The notes beneath the pieces are model-generated. The model did not search any database and was not told where the DNA came from. It was given only the letters and a program-made list of their open reading frames with translations. From positions 7,677,464 to 7,741,463 of the forward strand of contig CM068548.1 in the NCBI GenBank assembly GCA_035048495.1: a DNA stretch of 64,000 bases. Direction: 5' to 3'. Shown one piece after another: positions 10,549-23,805 of this stretch. The DNA is from Euptelea pleiosperma (lineage: Eukaryota; Streptophyta; Magnoliopsida; Ranunculales; Eupteleaceae). Numbering within the stretch: the first letter of the stretch is position 1; each line of letters opens with the position of its first letter. The translations under genes and the position numbers were made by a program.

Positions 10549-13500
10549 AATCAATTGACATAACTAAGCATATGAAAAATTGACCTAAATTAAAGATAAA
10601 ATTAAATGGTCAAGATCTTCTAAATTCAAGTCACATTTTCATGATGTTAGGAATATCAAAATGGACAATTTTTTTGTAAGTATGGTCTCCAAAATATTGA
10701 CTACTCACCCTGCGGTTGGATTGTCTAACATGATCTCTACGTGGACCACACCACCGGGTATCCAATTCATACACACGGTGGTGGGGCCCACATGGAGATG
10801 ACTATTGATGTGAAATTATGATGTTGTGGGTTGAATATGGATCCTATGATTATAATGTTATCAATCCGAATTAGAGCCTTATACCATCTAGCAAATAATA
10901 TACAGTAATTGTCTATCTAAATATTTATGAAACACTCATCCATATTTTCTAATTAACCGGCCAAGGTGAACCATCACAAACTTGAAAATCTAATACAATA
11001 TTCCCCTTTGCACACCTACATGCGGATTGGACTATCCAAATTAATGAACCAAACACATCCTAGCAACATTAACTTTCTCAAACTTTATTTTCCTGTGTTC
11101 GCATATGAAAAAAATGAAATCCTAAAAAAAGGGGGGTTTCATTTTGAAAAAAAAATAAAAATGGGGAAAGAAACTAACTCAACTGTTGTTTTCCGCCATT
11201 AAAGATCGTAATCAAGCGGGATACTAAGGTTTAAGAACCAAAAAAAGATCAACAAGAACCACTTTTTATCATGAATCCTAGCCATTGAAGAGCAATAAAC
11301 CTGGGTTTGTGGGTTTTCACATTTAAAGAAAAAAAAAAATCAACACGAACCACTTCTGATCATGGCTCCTGGCCATTAAAGAGATCTTGACCTACGGTTG
11401 TTGGTTTTTTGCTATTAAAGATTTTAACCGAAATATAGATTTCTCCACCGTCTCCTAGCCATTAAAGAGCTCTTGACCTACGGTTGTTGGTTTTTTGCCA
11501 TTAAAGATTTCAACCGAAATACAGATTTCTCCAACATTAAAATAAACAGATAAGATAAAAAGTAAATATAGATTGACAAAGACCAGAAATGAAAAAAATG
11601 TGTATATCGTAGTTTTCTTAGTAAAAAATGAACAAATTATCTAAAATGGGAGGACCAAGAAAGGACAAATGGATTCTCCTCTCCCTCTTGTCAGCCCCTC
11701 TACACTACACAATACACCTTAATTAATCATGACAAAATGAAGAAGAAAGTATGAATAACAAAGAAAGATAAGAACAAAGGTTACCTGAGAGAGAGACAGA
11801 CAAAAAGTTTTCTTAGAGCTCAAAAAATGTGTACTACTTGCACGTCCTGAATTTGGATATCTAGATATGACCTGAAAACTCATGGATCGACTCAAAACCG
11901 AACCTAGATGTGATCTATGAATGTTCCTTAGTGATCCAATTTGATCGATTAGACTACTAAAGCTAATTTCGAATTTACTAAGTCCAAAAGAATTTAAGTT
12001 TGTAAATAACCTAAAATGTTCCTACGCGATTGTTTAGTTATCAGAGTTTAATTAAATGTGTTGATCGACTAAGTTAGTGTATAACTTAAATGACATTCAT
12101 TATTAATCAATTGAAATTAATCGATAATTCCTACGTTAGGTCTAGGGTAACCAATAAGGTCAAACTCAATCTAATATGAGTCAAATTAGTTGACTCGATC
12201 AAGTCCCAAAAGTTATGAAGGAAAAAATAGGACATGAAGGTACTGTTTTGATCATATCTCCTTCGTTATAAAGAATCTGTGAACATACCATATATTTTTG
12301 GAAATGTCCCGTATATATCTAAATATAGTCCTTTTACGACGATCCTCAAAAGAACCATCTTCCCTTCCGAAAATGTCACACAACACAGAAACTCAAATCT
12401 GGATTTTCTAACCTACAGTCAGTGTTCTGAACACTACAGACAATGTAAATGGAATTTTTTGAATCCGCTTGATGTTTTGGAAAGCTAACTTATTGGACCT
12501 CAAAAATGTTCTTGTCAAATAAAGTCCAAAAACCTCATCTACCTACCGGAAATCGAACTACAATACAAAAGGCTGAATCTAGTAGATTCGAGCTACTATT
12601 AATGTTATGAGCATATCTCATTGTGCGGATCGAATTTTGAGAATCAGGAAATAACGTCGAAAAGCTAACTCATAGTACTTCAAAAAGTTCTTCTGGGGTA
12701 AAGTCCTAAAACCTCATCGGTCTGCCTGAAATCACACTACAAGACAGGTCTCCGAATTTGACAAATTCAAATAACAGTCAATGTTTCAACTATATCTCAT
12801 TAATTTGATCGAATATCCAAAATCCAAGAATAGTTGTTGAAAACTATTTCATCGAGATTCGATTCACCCCTATTGGTCAGAAACTAGTTCCATGATCCAA
12901 ATGATTAAATCGCAATATCAAACAGGAAAATAAGGCGTTGTCTCGAATTTCTAATCGGGTAACTAGGTTTCTTAGTCCCAATTCTCATACTGGTGCAATT
13001 AGTGTTATTCTAAGGCATTATTTTTAGTAGTAAACACATGCTAAAGAATATTGAAAAGACATAAAATGAATATATCATAAAAAAAATCAATCATTTTCAT
13101 GAAATCAAGGTGATGACAAGCTCTCAAATCAAGCTAGAACAAGCTTGTCAAAACTACAACATGATAAAACAAGTAAAGAGTTCGTAAAGTCCTCTATCGG
13201 CTATCTAGCTATATTTAGTGTAATCTTCCACCTCCTTAAAGGTGTCTTCCTATAGGTCATCACATGCCAGATCTACCCAATCCTTAGGATCCTTATAGAT
13301 CTCAGTAGTAAGATCTGAAAAATGTTCGGTAAACATCGTGAGTCCAAAAAAGACTCAATGTACCATTAGTAATCCAAACAAGAATTTAATGCTACCATAA
13401 ATGATTCAAAAATACCAAACACATGTTAGATAATCAAATCATGGATGATAATAATGCACAAGTAATCGTGCATGAATATGCTCACACCCCCTCCCCCCTA

Positions 13501-13680
13501 TTCACTCAACCCACACGGGAGTCTTAGTCTCCATCCCACACTAAGAACGGCCATTATGGTCCCTCTGCAGAATTTTAGTCTGAGGTCTTGCACCCTAAGG
13601 CTCTGAGCCCTTCTTAATTTAACATAAAAGTAGATTCTACATCACAATTCAAATCTCACCTAAATATGCCCCATATGCGA
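10549..13680. repeat. Long direct repeat, copy A (about 3.1 kb)
   Basis: From AATCAATTGACATAACTAA to AATATGCCCCATATGCGA, the sequence is repeated in the same orientation at 14041-17080, collinear throughout with scattered substitutions and small indels (roughly nine bases in ten identical by eye). No ORF with protein-like composition is present. Copy A carries an extra local tandem duplication of about 85 bp (about 11372-11535, motif TCTTGACCTACGGTTGTTGG) that copy B lacks. The style resembles noncoding parts of large LTR retrotransposon derivatives. However, canonical TG...CA ends and a primer-binding site were not found in the 360-bp spacer between the copies. Confidence 0.8.
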
Positions 13681-13789
13681 ACTAAGTAGGAAACAACCTT
13701 ACAAATCTACCTCAGTTCTACCTATAGCCGGTCGATTGGGTTAGTGCTCAACTATGAGAATAGATTAGGCAACATATATATATACTAAT

Positions 13790-14040
13790 AGAATGACTAA
13801 TGGATGTGGGGCCCACATGTAGATGAGTTAATGGCTAATTTTTGGTGATGATATTCTTCTCAACATGGATATCAACCACACACAAAATCAGCCCATTCCA
13901 ACATTTGCAGCCTTGTAGAAAGTGGATTGCAAATTGAACATTTTTAGATCATCCATTTACACCGTTAAATTTAGGTCCATATTTAATATGGTTAGAAGTT
14001 TTAAAATTACTGATTTTTGGTGAGGATGATCTCCATTAGT
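13790..14040. repeat. Mutator-like MITE fragment between the long repeats
   Basis: GTGGGGCCCACATGTAGATG and GATTTTTGGTGAGGATGATC face each other, as in the arms of the element at 45951-46340. The right piece abuts the start of long-repeat copy B, so the element may mark the duplication junction. Confidence 0.45.
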
Positions 14041-17000
14041 AATCAATTGACATAACTAATCATATGAAAAATTGACCTAAATTAACGATAAAATTAAATG
14101 TTTCAGATCTTCAAAATCCAAGTCACATTTTCATTAGGTTAGCTATAGGAATATCAAAATGGACAATTTTTTTGTAAGGATGGTCTCCAAAATATTGACA
14201 ACTCACCTTGTGGTTGATTGTTTAACATGATCTCTATGTGGACCACACCACTGGGTATCCAATTCTTGCACATGGTGGTGGGGGCCACATGAAGATGACT
14301 TTTGATGTGAAATTATGATAGAGAAGACTATGGACTAAATAGGGGTCCCATGATTATAATGTTATCAGTCCGAATTAGAGCCTTATACCATCTAGCAAAT
14401 AATATACGATAATTGTCTATCTAAATATTTATGAAACACTCATCCATATTTTTTAATTAACCGGCTAAGGTTAACTATCACAAACTTGAAAATTTAATAC
14501 CATATTCTCCCGTGCACACCCACATGCGGATTGGACTATCCAGATTAATGAACCAAACACATCCTAGCAACATTTATTTTCCTAAACTTCATTTTTCTGT
14601 GTTTGTATATGAAAAAAATGAAATCCAAAAAAAATGGTTCCATTTAAAAAAATAAATAAATAATTGGGAAGGAAACTAACCTAACTGTTGTTTTTCTTCA
14701 TTAAAGATCGTAATCAAGCGAGATACTAAGGTTTAAGAGCAAAAAAAGATCAACAAGAACCACTTTTTATTATGAATCCTAGCCATTGAAGAGCTATAAA
14801 CTTGGGTTTGTGGGTTTCGCCTTTAAAGAAAGAAAAAAATCAACACGAACCACTTTTGATCGTGGCTCCTAGCCATTAAAGAGCTCTTGACCTATGGTTG
14901 TTGATTTTTTGCCATTAAAGATTTCAATTGAAATAAAAATTTCTCCACCATTAAAATAAACAAATAAGATAAAAAGAAAATATAGATAGAGGGAGACCAA
15001 ACACAACAAAAGTGTGCAGATCGTAGTTTTTTCAGTAAAAAAATGAACCAATTACCTGAAATAGGAAGACCAATAAAGAACAGATGGATTCTCTTTCTCT
15101 TTTTCTTGCTAGCCTCTCTACACTACACAATATACCTTAATTAATCAAGACTGAATAAAGAAGAAAGAAGGAATAACAATGAAGACTAGAACAAAGGTTA
15201 CCTGAGAGGGAGAGACCCAATAAGTTTTCTTAGAGCTCAAAATATATGGACTATTGTCACGTTCCGAATTCGTATATCTAGATACGACCCGAAAGCCCAT
15301 GGATCGACCCATACCCGAACCTAGATGTGATCTATGAATATTCCTTAGTGGTCAAATTTGATCGATTAGACTACTAAAGTTCATTCTGAATCTATTACGT
15401 CTGGAAGAATCTAAGTATATAAATAACCTAGAATGATCCTACACAATTATCAGTTATCAGAGTTAAGTTAAATGCGTTTAACGACTAAGTTAGTGTATAA
15501 TCTAAGTGACGTTTATTATGAATCAATTAGAATTAATCAAGAACTCCTAGGTCAGGTCTAGGGTAACTTATAAAGTCAAACTCGGTCTAGTATGAGTCAA
15601 ACAAGTAGACTCGGTCAAGTCCCAAAAGTTACAAAGCGAAAAATAGGACATGAATGTACTATTTTGATCATATCTCCTTCATTATAAAGAATCTATAAAC
15701 AGACCATATATTTTTGGAAAGATCCCATCTATATCTAAATATAATCCTTTTGTGGCGATCCTCAAAAGAACATTCTTCCTTTCCGAAAATGTCACACAAC
15801 ACAGAAACTCAAATCTGGATTTTCTAACCTACAGTCAGTTTTCTGAACACTACGGACAACGCAAATTGAATTTTTGGAATCTGCTTGATGTTTTGGAAAG
15901 CTAACTCATAGGACCTCAAAAATGTTCTTGTCAAGTAAAGTCCAAAAACCTCATTGACCTACCCGAAATCGCACTATAAAACAAAAGGTCGAATCTGGTA
16001 AATTCAAGCTAGTGTTAGTGTTTTGACCATATCTCACTGTGCAGATTAAATTTCATGAATATAAAAATAGTGTCAGAAAGCTAACTCATAGTACTTCAAA
16101 AAGTTCTTCTAGAGTAAAGTCGAAAAACCTCATCAGTTTGCCTGAAAGCACACTATAAGATAGGTCTCGAATCTGACAGATTCAAATTACAGTCAGTGTT
16201 TCGACTATATCTCATTAATTTGATCGAATATCTAGAATCCGCGAATAACTACTGAAAACTATCTCATCGAGATTTGATTCACCCCTATTGGTCAGAAACT
16301 AGTTCTGTGATCCAAATGATTAAATTGCAATACCAGACAGGAAAATAGGGCGTTGTCTCGGATTTTCAATCATTAACTAGGTTTCTTAGTCCCAATTCGC
16401 ATATTGGTGCCATTAGTGTTATTTTAAGGCATTATTTTTAGTATTAAACACATGCTAAAGAGTATTTAAAAGACATAAAATGAATATATCATAAAAAATC
16501 AATCATTTTCATGAAATCAAGGTGAGGACAAGCTCTCAAATCAAGCTAGAACAAGCTTGTCAAAACTACAACAGGATAAAACAAGTAAAGAGTTCGTAAA
16601 GTCCTCTAATGGCTATCTAGCTATATTCGGTGTAATCTTCCACCTCCTCAAAGGTGCCTTCCTATAGGTCATCACACGTCAGATCTACCTAATCCTTAAG
16701 ATCTTCATAGATCTCACTAGTAAGATTTGAAAAATGTTCGGCAAACGTCATGAGTCCAAAAAAGACTCAATGTACCATTAGTAATCCAAACAAGAATTTA
16801 ATGCTACCATAGATGATTAAAAATACCAAACACATATTAGATAATCAAATTATATGCACAAGTAATCGTGCATGAATATGCTCACACACACACCCCCCCC
16901 TCTTTCACTCAACCCACACGAGAGTCATAGTCTCCTTCCTACACTAAAAATGGTCATTATGGTCTATCTGTAGAATTTTAGTCTAGGTCTTGCACCCTAG

Positions 17001-17080
17001 GGTTTCGACCCTTCTTAATTTAACATAAAAGTAGATCATTCATCACAATGCAAATCTCACCTCAATATGCCCAATATGTG
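14041..17080. repeat. Long direct repeat, copy B (about 3.0 kb)
   Basis: Second copy of the 10549-13680 repeat in the same orientation. It keeps a single version of the block that is duplicated in copy A, so that block probably expanded after the long duplication. No gene was seen. Confidence 0.8.
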
Positions 17081-18534
17081 ACAAGTGTATAAACAAAAAT
17101 ACTAAACCAAGAATGATGATCACCACATCCTCAAAATAACAAAACCTCCCTCGTGGGCGTAAGGACCGTACGGCCTCCTGTGGGATCTACCATGGCAGAA
17201 CCTCTAATATGGATCCTCTATAGATCCCCCATGAGTGGACCAGTCTCATGGGTTCTCACAAGAGATCCATGACCGATTCTCTCAAAAGGTGTTCAATTAA
17301 TAATAAACAAATATATACTTAAGAGAGAAAATTACACACATGTTAGTAAAATAAAGTATAGAAAAGAACATGAAATAATTAATTTACTATGTATTAAAGC
17401 ATGAAGAAATAAACATGAAAGAAGGAAATATCTTGTTTAGATGTACTCACTTTTTCTTCATAGTTTTCTTCCTTCATCTTCAAACTCCAAACTTGCTTTA
17501 ATGGTGGGAAAAGCTCCAAAGCTTTTTAGCATTTGATCTTCAACCGATCTTCAATAATCTAAGGTTTCTAAAGTATTTTAATGGTGGAAAGGTGTAGGTT
17601 TTTGTTAGGTTTCAAAGGAGAATCAAAGAAGAGAAAAATGGGAGAGAGATCGAAAAGAGGTTTTTAATGGAAAATATGGGAGCTCTAAATGGTCTAACGA
17701 TTTTCACAAATGGGCTCCCTTAGGGTTGCTTTGGTTTATATAACATGGGAAGGGAAGGGATTGATAAGGAATGTGAAGAGTTTCGAAAAAGATGGATTCT
17801 AAAATGGCTAGGTTTCCTTCAAGTTGATTGGTCAACACAAACAATAAAGTCCACAAGTCAAAAACACCTCCCTCTTATAGGTGTCCATAATTAATTAACA
17901 AATATGTCATATTCCCTTATAAAAGATAGTGATTAATACATATCATACATATGGGTCCAAATACTATATATATTATATTATAAATATGCACTACAATATG
18001 TATTAATTACATGAACTATATAATAAATTTTTTAATTCATATAGGTGTTGACACCTATTACACATACATAAAATCACAGAGAATAAACCTAAGTACACAA
18101 TCTCAAAAATGTTCAAAGCCTCAGAAAAGTGCCAAGATGACTTCCGATTGGCCCGAAATTAGGTTTTTAGGTCCTAAAATCTCTCGAAATCTCTTGATAA
18201 AATTATGTTTTAGGAATCCAAATTTCTCTGATAAGCTGGTAAGGGTAGTTTATGAATGTTTTGTGTGTCTCGGGCCCATAAATAATTTTTTTTATAAAAG
18301 GTCAAAAATGTTATGTCGGCCAATAAAAAGTCCCCTACAATATATGGGTCTTTCTCGAAATGCAAAAATAAGCTCTAAGGTGTGGGTCCCACCAAACCCT
18401 ATTTTTTTAAAGTTGTCAAAATAAAACTAAATTAAACACACATATTCTAACATAATATTTAACTATGAAAATAATAACAAAAGTTTGAAAAAGGTTTAAG
18501 TGTTCATTCTCATGTGATATTACCATAATACCCT
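17081..18534. other. Noncoding, retrotransposon-like sequence
   Basis: AT-rich DNA following long-repeat copy B. The open frame at 18011-18424 has no protein-like composition and is not called. The tract may belong to the same large noncoding element as the long repeats, but no termini were found. Confidence 0.4.
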
Positions 18535-18825
18535 TAACAGCATAACGGCCCCTTAACTTTACCGTTATTACCCTTATAACGACCCTTATAATGGGTCACA
18601 ACAGTTAGAAAGTGTCAAAAAAATTTCATTTTAAATCTATGTAATATTTTTTTAAATTTCAATAACTGAGAAATTTTACAAATTAACAGTTGTTATTTAC
18701 ATTAACAGATTTCCCGCTATAATGGTAAAACATGTTATAAACGGAAATAATGTAACAGAGGTGGAGTGACACCATTATAACGGCCGTTGCTTTCATTATA
18801 ATAGCTTTTTTAAAACTATGGCCAC
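18535..18825. repeat. TTATAACGG-family MITE copy
   Basis: Inverted CATAACGGCC / CCATTATAACGGCC blocks lie about 240 bp apart with AT-rich sequence between, as in the complete copy at 57923-58310. The ends are decayed. Confidence 0.5.
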
Positions 18826-18856
18826 AAAATCAAACCACAACCCGATAATAAAAAAA

Positions 18857-19579
18857 GAAATTTTTTACATACCATCGTGTTTTCTTCGAATTTTGACTTA
18901 TTCCCCTCAATTTGTAAAAGTAGACTTACATTGAATGACGTAGTCCTCTATTGTTGATCATCATTGATCCAATTTGATTGAAGAATTTTGTCTGAAAGGA
19001 TGAAAGTACCCATTTCTTCAATCTTGGATCACAAGAACATGTGGGTGGTCAAAACCCTAACCCCAAATGAAATGGTTATCACTGTAGCGAACGACTTAAA
19101 AATCCAAAGAAAGAGAAAAGTGTTTAAAATAACCTCTTTTTGAAACATTTGCCCTTTTTTTTAAAATCTCTTCTCTCTATATTTATAATTCCCTATAAAT
19201 CTCCTTAAATAAAATTTAATAGTCACCCAATTTATTTTCTCATTCTTTAATTGTGCATTATGTTCCTAAGAGAATATAAGAGACAAGAGTTACGAACTAA
19301 TATAAAACTAATATAGCTTGTTGGAGTGGTGGTTGGTCAGCCACAAGACTTCTGGCCAGCATGCCACCAAAACTATTAATTTGGGGTTAGGGTTTTGGTC
19401 CAAACCCACATGTTCTTGTAATCTAAGGTTAAAAAAAGGGGTATTTTTGTTATTTCAATAAAATTTATTTATCAATTTAGGTCAAATAAGATCGCCTCAT
19501 AAGTGTAAGTTAGCTTTTTCAAATTGTAGGGGTATGTTGAATTTCAAAAATAACATGGGTGGATGTTAGGAAATTTTTT
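18857..19579. mobile_element. Inverted-repeat element related to 47037-47916
   Basis: The outer ends GAAATTTTTTACATACC and ATGGGTGGATGTTAGG are degenerate inverted copies. An inner pair is clearer: CAAGAACATGTGGGT with CCCTAACCCCAAAT at the left, and their reverse complements near 19378-19430. The layout matches the element at 47037-47916. No transposase is present. Confidence 0.55.
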
Positions 19580-20044
19580 TTAAGTTACTAATAGCTCTCA
19601 AATTATAGATGAATTTTCATACAAATCGCTTTTAAGAGGAAAATTATAATTTATAACTTTTTTCTCTTTTTTGTCAAATTTTTGAACGGCAAACCCCAAA
19701 TACATTCGACCTTTTCAAGTACTGTGCATTTGCCTTACCCCAACTTAGCAACTACTTTAGGCGCCAACCCTTATATACAAGCCGTTCTAAGATATAGAAA
19801 ACTGTATCAGCAGTTTGATATATAAATCAATCAAAATGACAAGTGACACTCTTTTGGACCTACTGGCCTATGAATGTTTGCCCCACACTTCGATGGACCT
19901 ACATGCAAAAAATCGGTGAGATTGGTCTTTCATAGCCTTTATTAGGTCAACGACGGTCATAAGACTGGGTCAATGACCGGGTCATGAGATGTAAGTTAGC
20001 TTTTTTGAACTATGGAGTATGTCATATTTCAAAGAAAACATGGG

Positions 20045-20215
20045 CAGTATATCTACAAAGATGAGAGACATTTTTTTCAGTGACTTGGTGTTTAGGTTAG
20101 ATGAAGATCTTATGTAACTGTCTGTTTGGCTTTCCTTGCGTTTTTCCTTGCCCCGCTTTGTACTTTGGAGATCTTCTCGATCTCGTCTTTTAATCATTTT
20201 TTGGGACTTACAAAA
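20045..20215 (+). mobile_element. Short retroposed insert with A-tail and target-site duplication
   Basis: About 170 bp flanked by AAAACATGGG on both sides (20035-20044 and 20216-20225), ending in a short A-run after GGGACTTAC. It interrupts a second copy of the sequence at 19497-19690, which continues at 20217-20345. This pattern fits a 5'-truncated LINE-type or SINE-type insertion; the parent is not identified. Confidence 0.6.
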
Positions 20216-20345
20216 AAAACATGGGTATGTAAAAACTCTTTTTTTTATAAGTTGTTAATAATTCCCAAATTATACGTGAATTTTCAGACATAATCGATTT
20301 TTAGAGGAAAATAATTGTTTATCAAACTTTTCTGCTTTTTTTTAT

Positions 20346-21960
20346 TACATTCGAGCTTTTCTATTTTATAATTAGCGAAATAATTTTTCTGTTTCACATG
20401 GCAATATTTTGTTAATGTGGATGATAATACTATTGCCCAAAAGATGAGCCTATCTAAATTCTTCTTGGTTTTTGTTATTGATTTGGAAAAAATCTTGCTT
20501 GGTTATAGATAGATTGTTCCTTATTCAATAGCAAAAAAATTGTTTTTGTTCTTGCTTTCAAAATTCGCAGTTAGTTCCCCTATTTTCGAGATCTGTTATT
20601 TTCAGTTTTATTTCTTTTTTGCATAGTTATTGAGTTCTTTCCATTGTTTGCTTAATGAGATCAAAACCAGTCAAGTTTTAGCCATTTTAGATTTCATTTA
20701 CTTGGTTCAAAAGTATTTCCAACATCTATTCATTTTTCCTTTTTGGGATTTCCCCATCCATAAGCATTTCAATGTTGAATTCAGCTCTGGTCTATATCAT
20801 GTCTGCTAACTTGGGTAGAACTGTAAGTTTAAATTGTGGAACTTAGATATTTTGATGATTTGCTTAATCTGTGTGTCAAGGTTGTATATCACCTGTGTCA
20901 ATGAACTTCCTGCAAACAATAGATTTTCCTTGTTGGACATTGCATATGATTTAAGAGTCTACCCAATTTCTAGAGTTGTTGATCTTCTTAGGCACCAAAT
21001 TTTCTTCTTGCATATACATTCATTTGTTTGGAAAATGTTTTTATTGTATTCTACATTAAAATGTAATTTGACATCTTATGAAGGGAAAAAAAACAGGGAT
21101 GGTCTGCTAAGGGGCAGCTAAGCAACCATCCCTGTTTTTCTTCAAAAATTACATCAGTGTAACAACACCCTAGGTGTGTCGTTTTTCTGCAATTTGGGTG
21201 GTGACTTCACTTGATCAAGCCAATTCATACCAAGCACGTCTATCAAGCAGACGATCTGGATCATCACTTCTAAACACCATCTTTTCTTCAGATGAGCCTG
21301 CAACCAAAAACCCACCAAGAAAATAACTGACTCAAGAAATGTGAACCAGTTAGTGTTATGACAGAAGTATAGCAAGATAACAGTTCAAACTTCTAATGTC
21401 TTCTCACTCTGTTATTTGATCCAAGGTATGGAACCCCCAAATTTCAGCATTTGAGCCAAACCCCATGAGAGGAACACATGAAAGATAAGTAAAACTTCAC
21501 TAGGGGCCTCTCAATTCTCTTTTCTTTTCCTAGTTCATGGTGTATTAATGTTCTTGCCATGTTGCCAAAGTTCTTGATTCTTGAATTCAACCCTTTTTTT
21601 TTCACAATCAAAGAACAAAGTTAGTGTCCAAAATAGACTTGAATTTGAATATTTAAGCAGAAATAGGAAACAAACCCACATTAAATCTTTCTTACCTGGT
21701 TACTGCCGCTGCTGCTGCGACGAGAGTTATTAGCATAGAGGATGTCTCTTACCTATCTCCTTAGCTTGATTGTTTGCTGCTACTGTTGTTTTCAGATATT
21801 ATTAGTTTGTTGACTGTGTTGTGCGGGAACTGAACCCTTATCAGAATCATAAAAAAACAAAAATTGTTCCAAAAAAAAAACAAAAATTGTTCCAAAAACA
21901 AAAATTGTTCAAGAAATTCTTCCTAGAATAAAAAATCGAAGAGGGATTTTGTTATAAGGC
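20346..21960. other. Intergenic DNA, no convincing gene
   Basis: AT-rich sequence. A 12-bp stem (AAACAGGGATGG / CCATCCCTGTTT) at 21091-21137 forms a small hairpin. A short - strand exon-like frame at 21215-21297 ends in a stop after DRRAWYELA, but no compatible upstream exon was found. Confidence 0.4.
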
Positions 21961-21961
21961 C

Positions 21962-22050
21962 AGTGGGCGCAGATGGCTAGGATCCTGACTTAGTAAACAA
22001 GAGGTCCGGAGTTCGACACCTTGGGGGAAGAGTTACAACTTACGTGCCCC
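21962..22050 (+). mobile_element. Possible SINE head (tRNA-like promoter)
   Basis: GTGGGCGCAGATGGCTAGG resembles a Pol III A box region, and GGAGTTCGACACC 37 bases further on resembles a B box. A 3' tail and target-site duplication were not identified, so the call is tentative. Confidence 0.4.
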
Positions 22051-22111
22051 GCGGGATTAGTCGGGTGCCCTAAGCCTTGGGCCCAGGGGACCCCTTTTTT
22101 TCTGACCCCTC

Positions 22112-22326
22112 TTGGTGTTCTTGTGCTCGGCTGTGGATTTCAAGAATCCAATGGTGGAGGGATCACAAAAAGGATCCTCGGAGCCTGAGACAAAAAACAA
22201 GAGGGTTCGGCAAGTGCATTGGTGTTCTTGTGCTCGGCTGTGGATTTCAAGAATCCAATGGTGGAGGGATCACAAAAAGGATCCTCGGAGCCTGAGACAA
22301 AAAACAAGAGGGTTCGGCAAGTGCAT
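22112..22326. repeat. Perfect-looking 107-bp tandem duplication
   Basis: The block beginning GGTGTTCTTGTGCTCGGCTG and ending GTTCGGCAAGTGCAT occurs twice head to tail, with no difference seen, which suggests a recent event. It lies within a relative of the MITE at 8541-8698. Confidence 0.85.
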
Positions 22327-22439
22327 GGAACTATGGAAGCAGAAGCAGTCAACAGGCAAATAATACTTGAAAACAAGCAGTAGTATCAAACGAGCAAGCA
22401 AAGGGGAGAGGTAAAAAATTTTATGCGGAAGGTGTGGCT

Positions 22440-22700
22440 AATCAGGGACCGCCATCTGCACATACAGATCTTATTGGTACATATCATGGCTCAAAATCTT
22501 GGGATCAGAGGCTGGATCGGTGGAATCCGGATCATCTGCACATCTTGCCCAAGATGATGTGGTACTTCTTGGTAAAACAGTGATCTCGGGGCGAGACAGA
22601 GCCTGGTTTGGATTGGATCGGCGATCCGTGATCCGGATCGCCCAATCAAGAACGGAGTCGGCCGAGACTTTGAACCATGATACATACCTTGGAAGCAACC
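22440..22700. repeat. GATC-rich dispersed repeat
   Basis: Same class of sequence as 1632-1740 and 62840-63010, with motifs such as GGATCGGCGATCCGTGATCC. No ORF with protein-like composition. Confidence 0.4.
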
Positions 22701-22854
22701 ATTGAGAGGTCCCACAAAAGAGAAACTGGGCAAATTCTAAAGACCCTGATTACATCAACGCTCTACCCCTATTTATAAGAAAACTGACCCTTAACAAATC
22801 TATCTACTAAATTCTACCTTAAATAGATAGAATTTAAGTCAAAAACTTAAGAAA

Positions 22855-23345
22855 ACACATGTCCATGATCTAACCATTCATATCTATGCAATCCAACGAC
22901 CAGTAATATATTATCAAAGAAAACTAAGGGCGTGTTTGATTGCCAATTTCCCATCGGAAAATTGCATTTTCTCAAGAAAACGCAATTTAAATCAACCCGA
23001 CCAATAATATATTACCTTTTTATTTTATTTTATTTTTATTTATGTTTTCCCTATATTAATTCTATAAATAATGTTTTCTATATATTTGTGCTACCCTTTG
23101 ACCTTGGTCAACAGTCTTACCCGAAGACCCGTGAATGGTCCTGCGTCAAATGTCTTATGTTTTTTAAATGAAAATATTACCCGCAAAAACGTAAAATTGC
23201 TACTATTTTGAATTTATTTTAAGAAAACACGTGTCTACTATCTAACGATTCATTATCTATGTAATCCAACGACCACTAATATTTATCTAAGAAACACTAA
23301 GGGCGTGTTTGATGGGAAATTCACATTTTCTCGGGAAGACACAAT
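22855..23345. repeat. Pair of direct repeats, about 115 bp, 365 bp apart
   Basis: AAGAAAACACATGTCC through CTAAGGGCGTGTTTGAT (about 22852-22943) recurs at about 23222-23314 with modest divergence. Both end in GGGCGTGTTTGAT, a common plant MITE terminus, so these may be two decayed MITEs with their shared flank. Confidence 0.5.
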
Positions 23346-23449
23346 TTTCCGTTGTTTGATAGTCATTTTAGATCAGAATTTTTTACCAAGAACATGAGAT
23401 TTTCCCATTCAAGCTCGGAATTCATTTCCCTTCTCCATGGGTGTTTCTC

Positions 23450-23805
23450 AGGTGTGATCACCACGAGCAACTTCATACAAGCGTTCAGGGACTCAATTGG
23501 CACACACTTAGAGGACTCTGACCGTATGGATGATTGGCCAATCCCTAGATGGATCTACATTCCAAAAATCAGCCTGATTAGTAATTTCTAGGCATTGGAG
23601 TTATTTTCATGGGTTGATTTTAACCGTGAAAATTTGAGCATTATTCATCATTATTTGAGGTACAAAGATCCAAAGGTTTGAAATCACTAATCGGGCTGAT
23701 TTTTATTTGTAGGTCCATATAAGGATTGGAAAAACATCCATATGGTCAGTCCTCTAAGAGTGTGCCACGTGGTTCATATTGCTGGCTATCATCAAAGTTC
23801 TACTC
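23450..23805. mobile_element. Mutator-like MITE, GAGTAAAAC family, degraded
   Basis: The right arm is good (ATGGTCAGTCCTCTAAGAGTG, CCACGTGG, then ATCAAAGTTCTACTC at the end) and the left arm is partial. The AAAATCAGCCTGATTAG core is shared with the copies at 25807, 48366, 55481 and 56919. Confidence 0.55.

Noticed and set aside
10549..17080. Full-length LTR retrotransposon with 3.1-kb LTRs
   Set aside because: Direct repeats are present, but no TG/CA ends, primer-binding site, purine tract or gag-pol coding was found in the 360-bp spacer or flanks.
18011..18424. 137-codon open frame
   Set aside because: No motif, AT-biased composition and position in retrotransposon-like noncoding DNA; probably a chance ORF.
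21215..21780. Possible two-exon gene on the - strand (a VRDILYANNSRRSSSG exon and a DPDRLLDRRAWYELA exon)
   Set aside because: Each piece has splice-like edges, but the phases do not agree: the first ends in phase 0 and the second needs one preceding base. No further exons were found.
22112..22326. CRISPR-like or satellite array
   Set aside because: Only two 107-bp copies with no spacers; a simple tandem duplication.
22077..22363. Overlapping short frames with a repeated VLVLGCGFQESNGG segment
   Set aside because: They arise from the 107-bp tandem duplication in a MITE-like region; no gene support.
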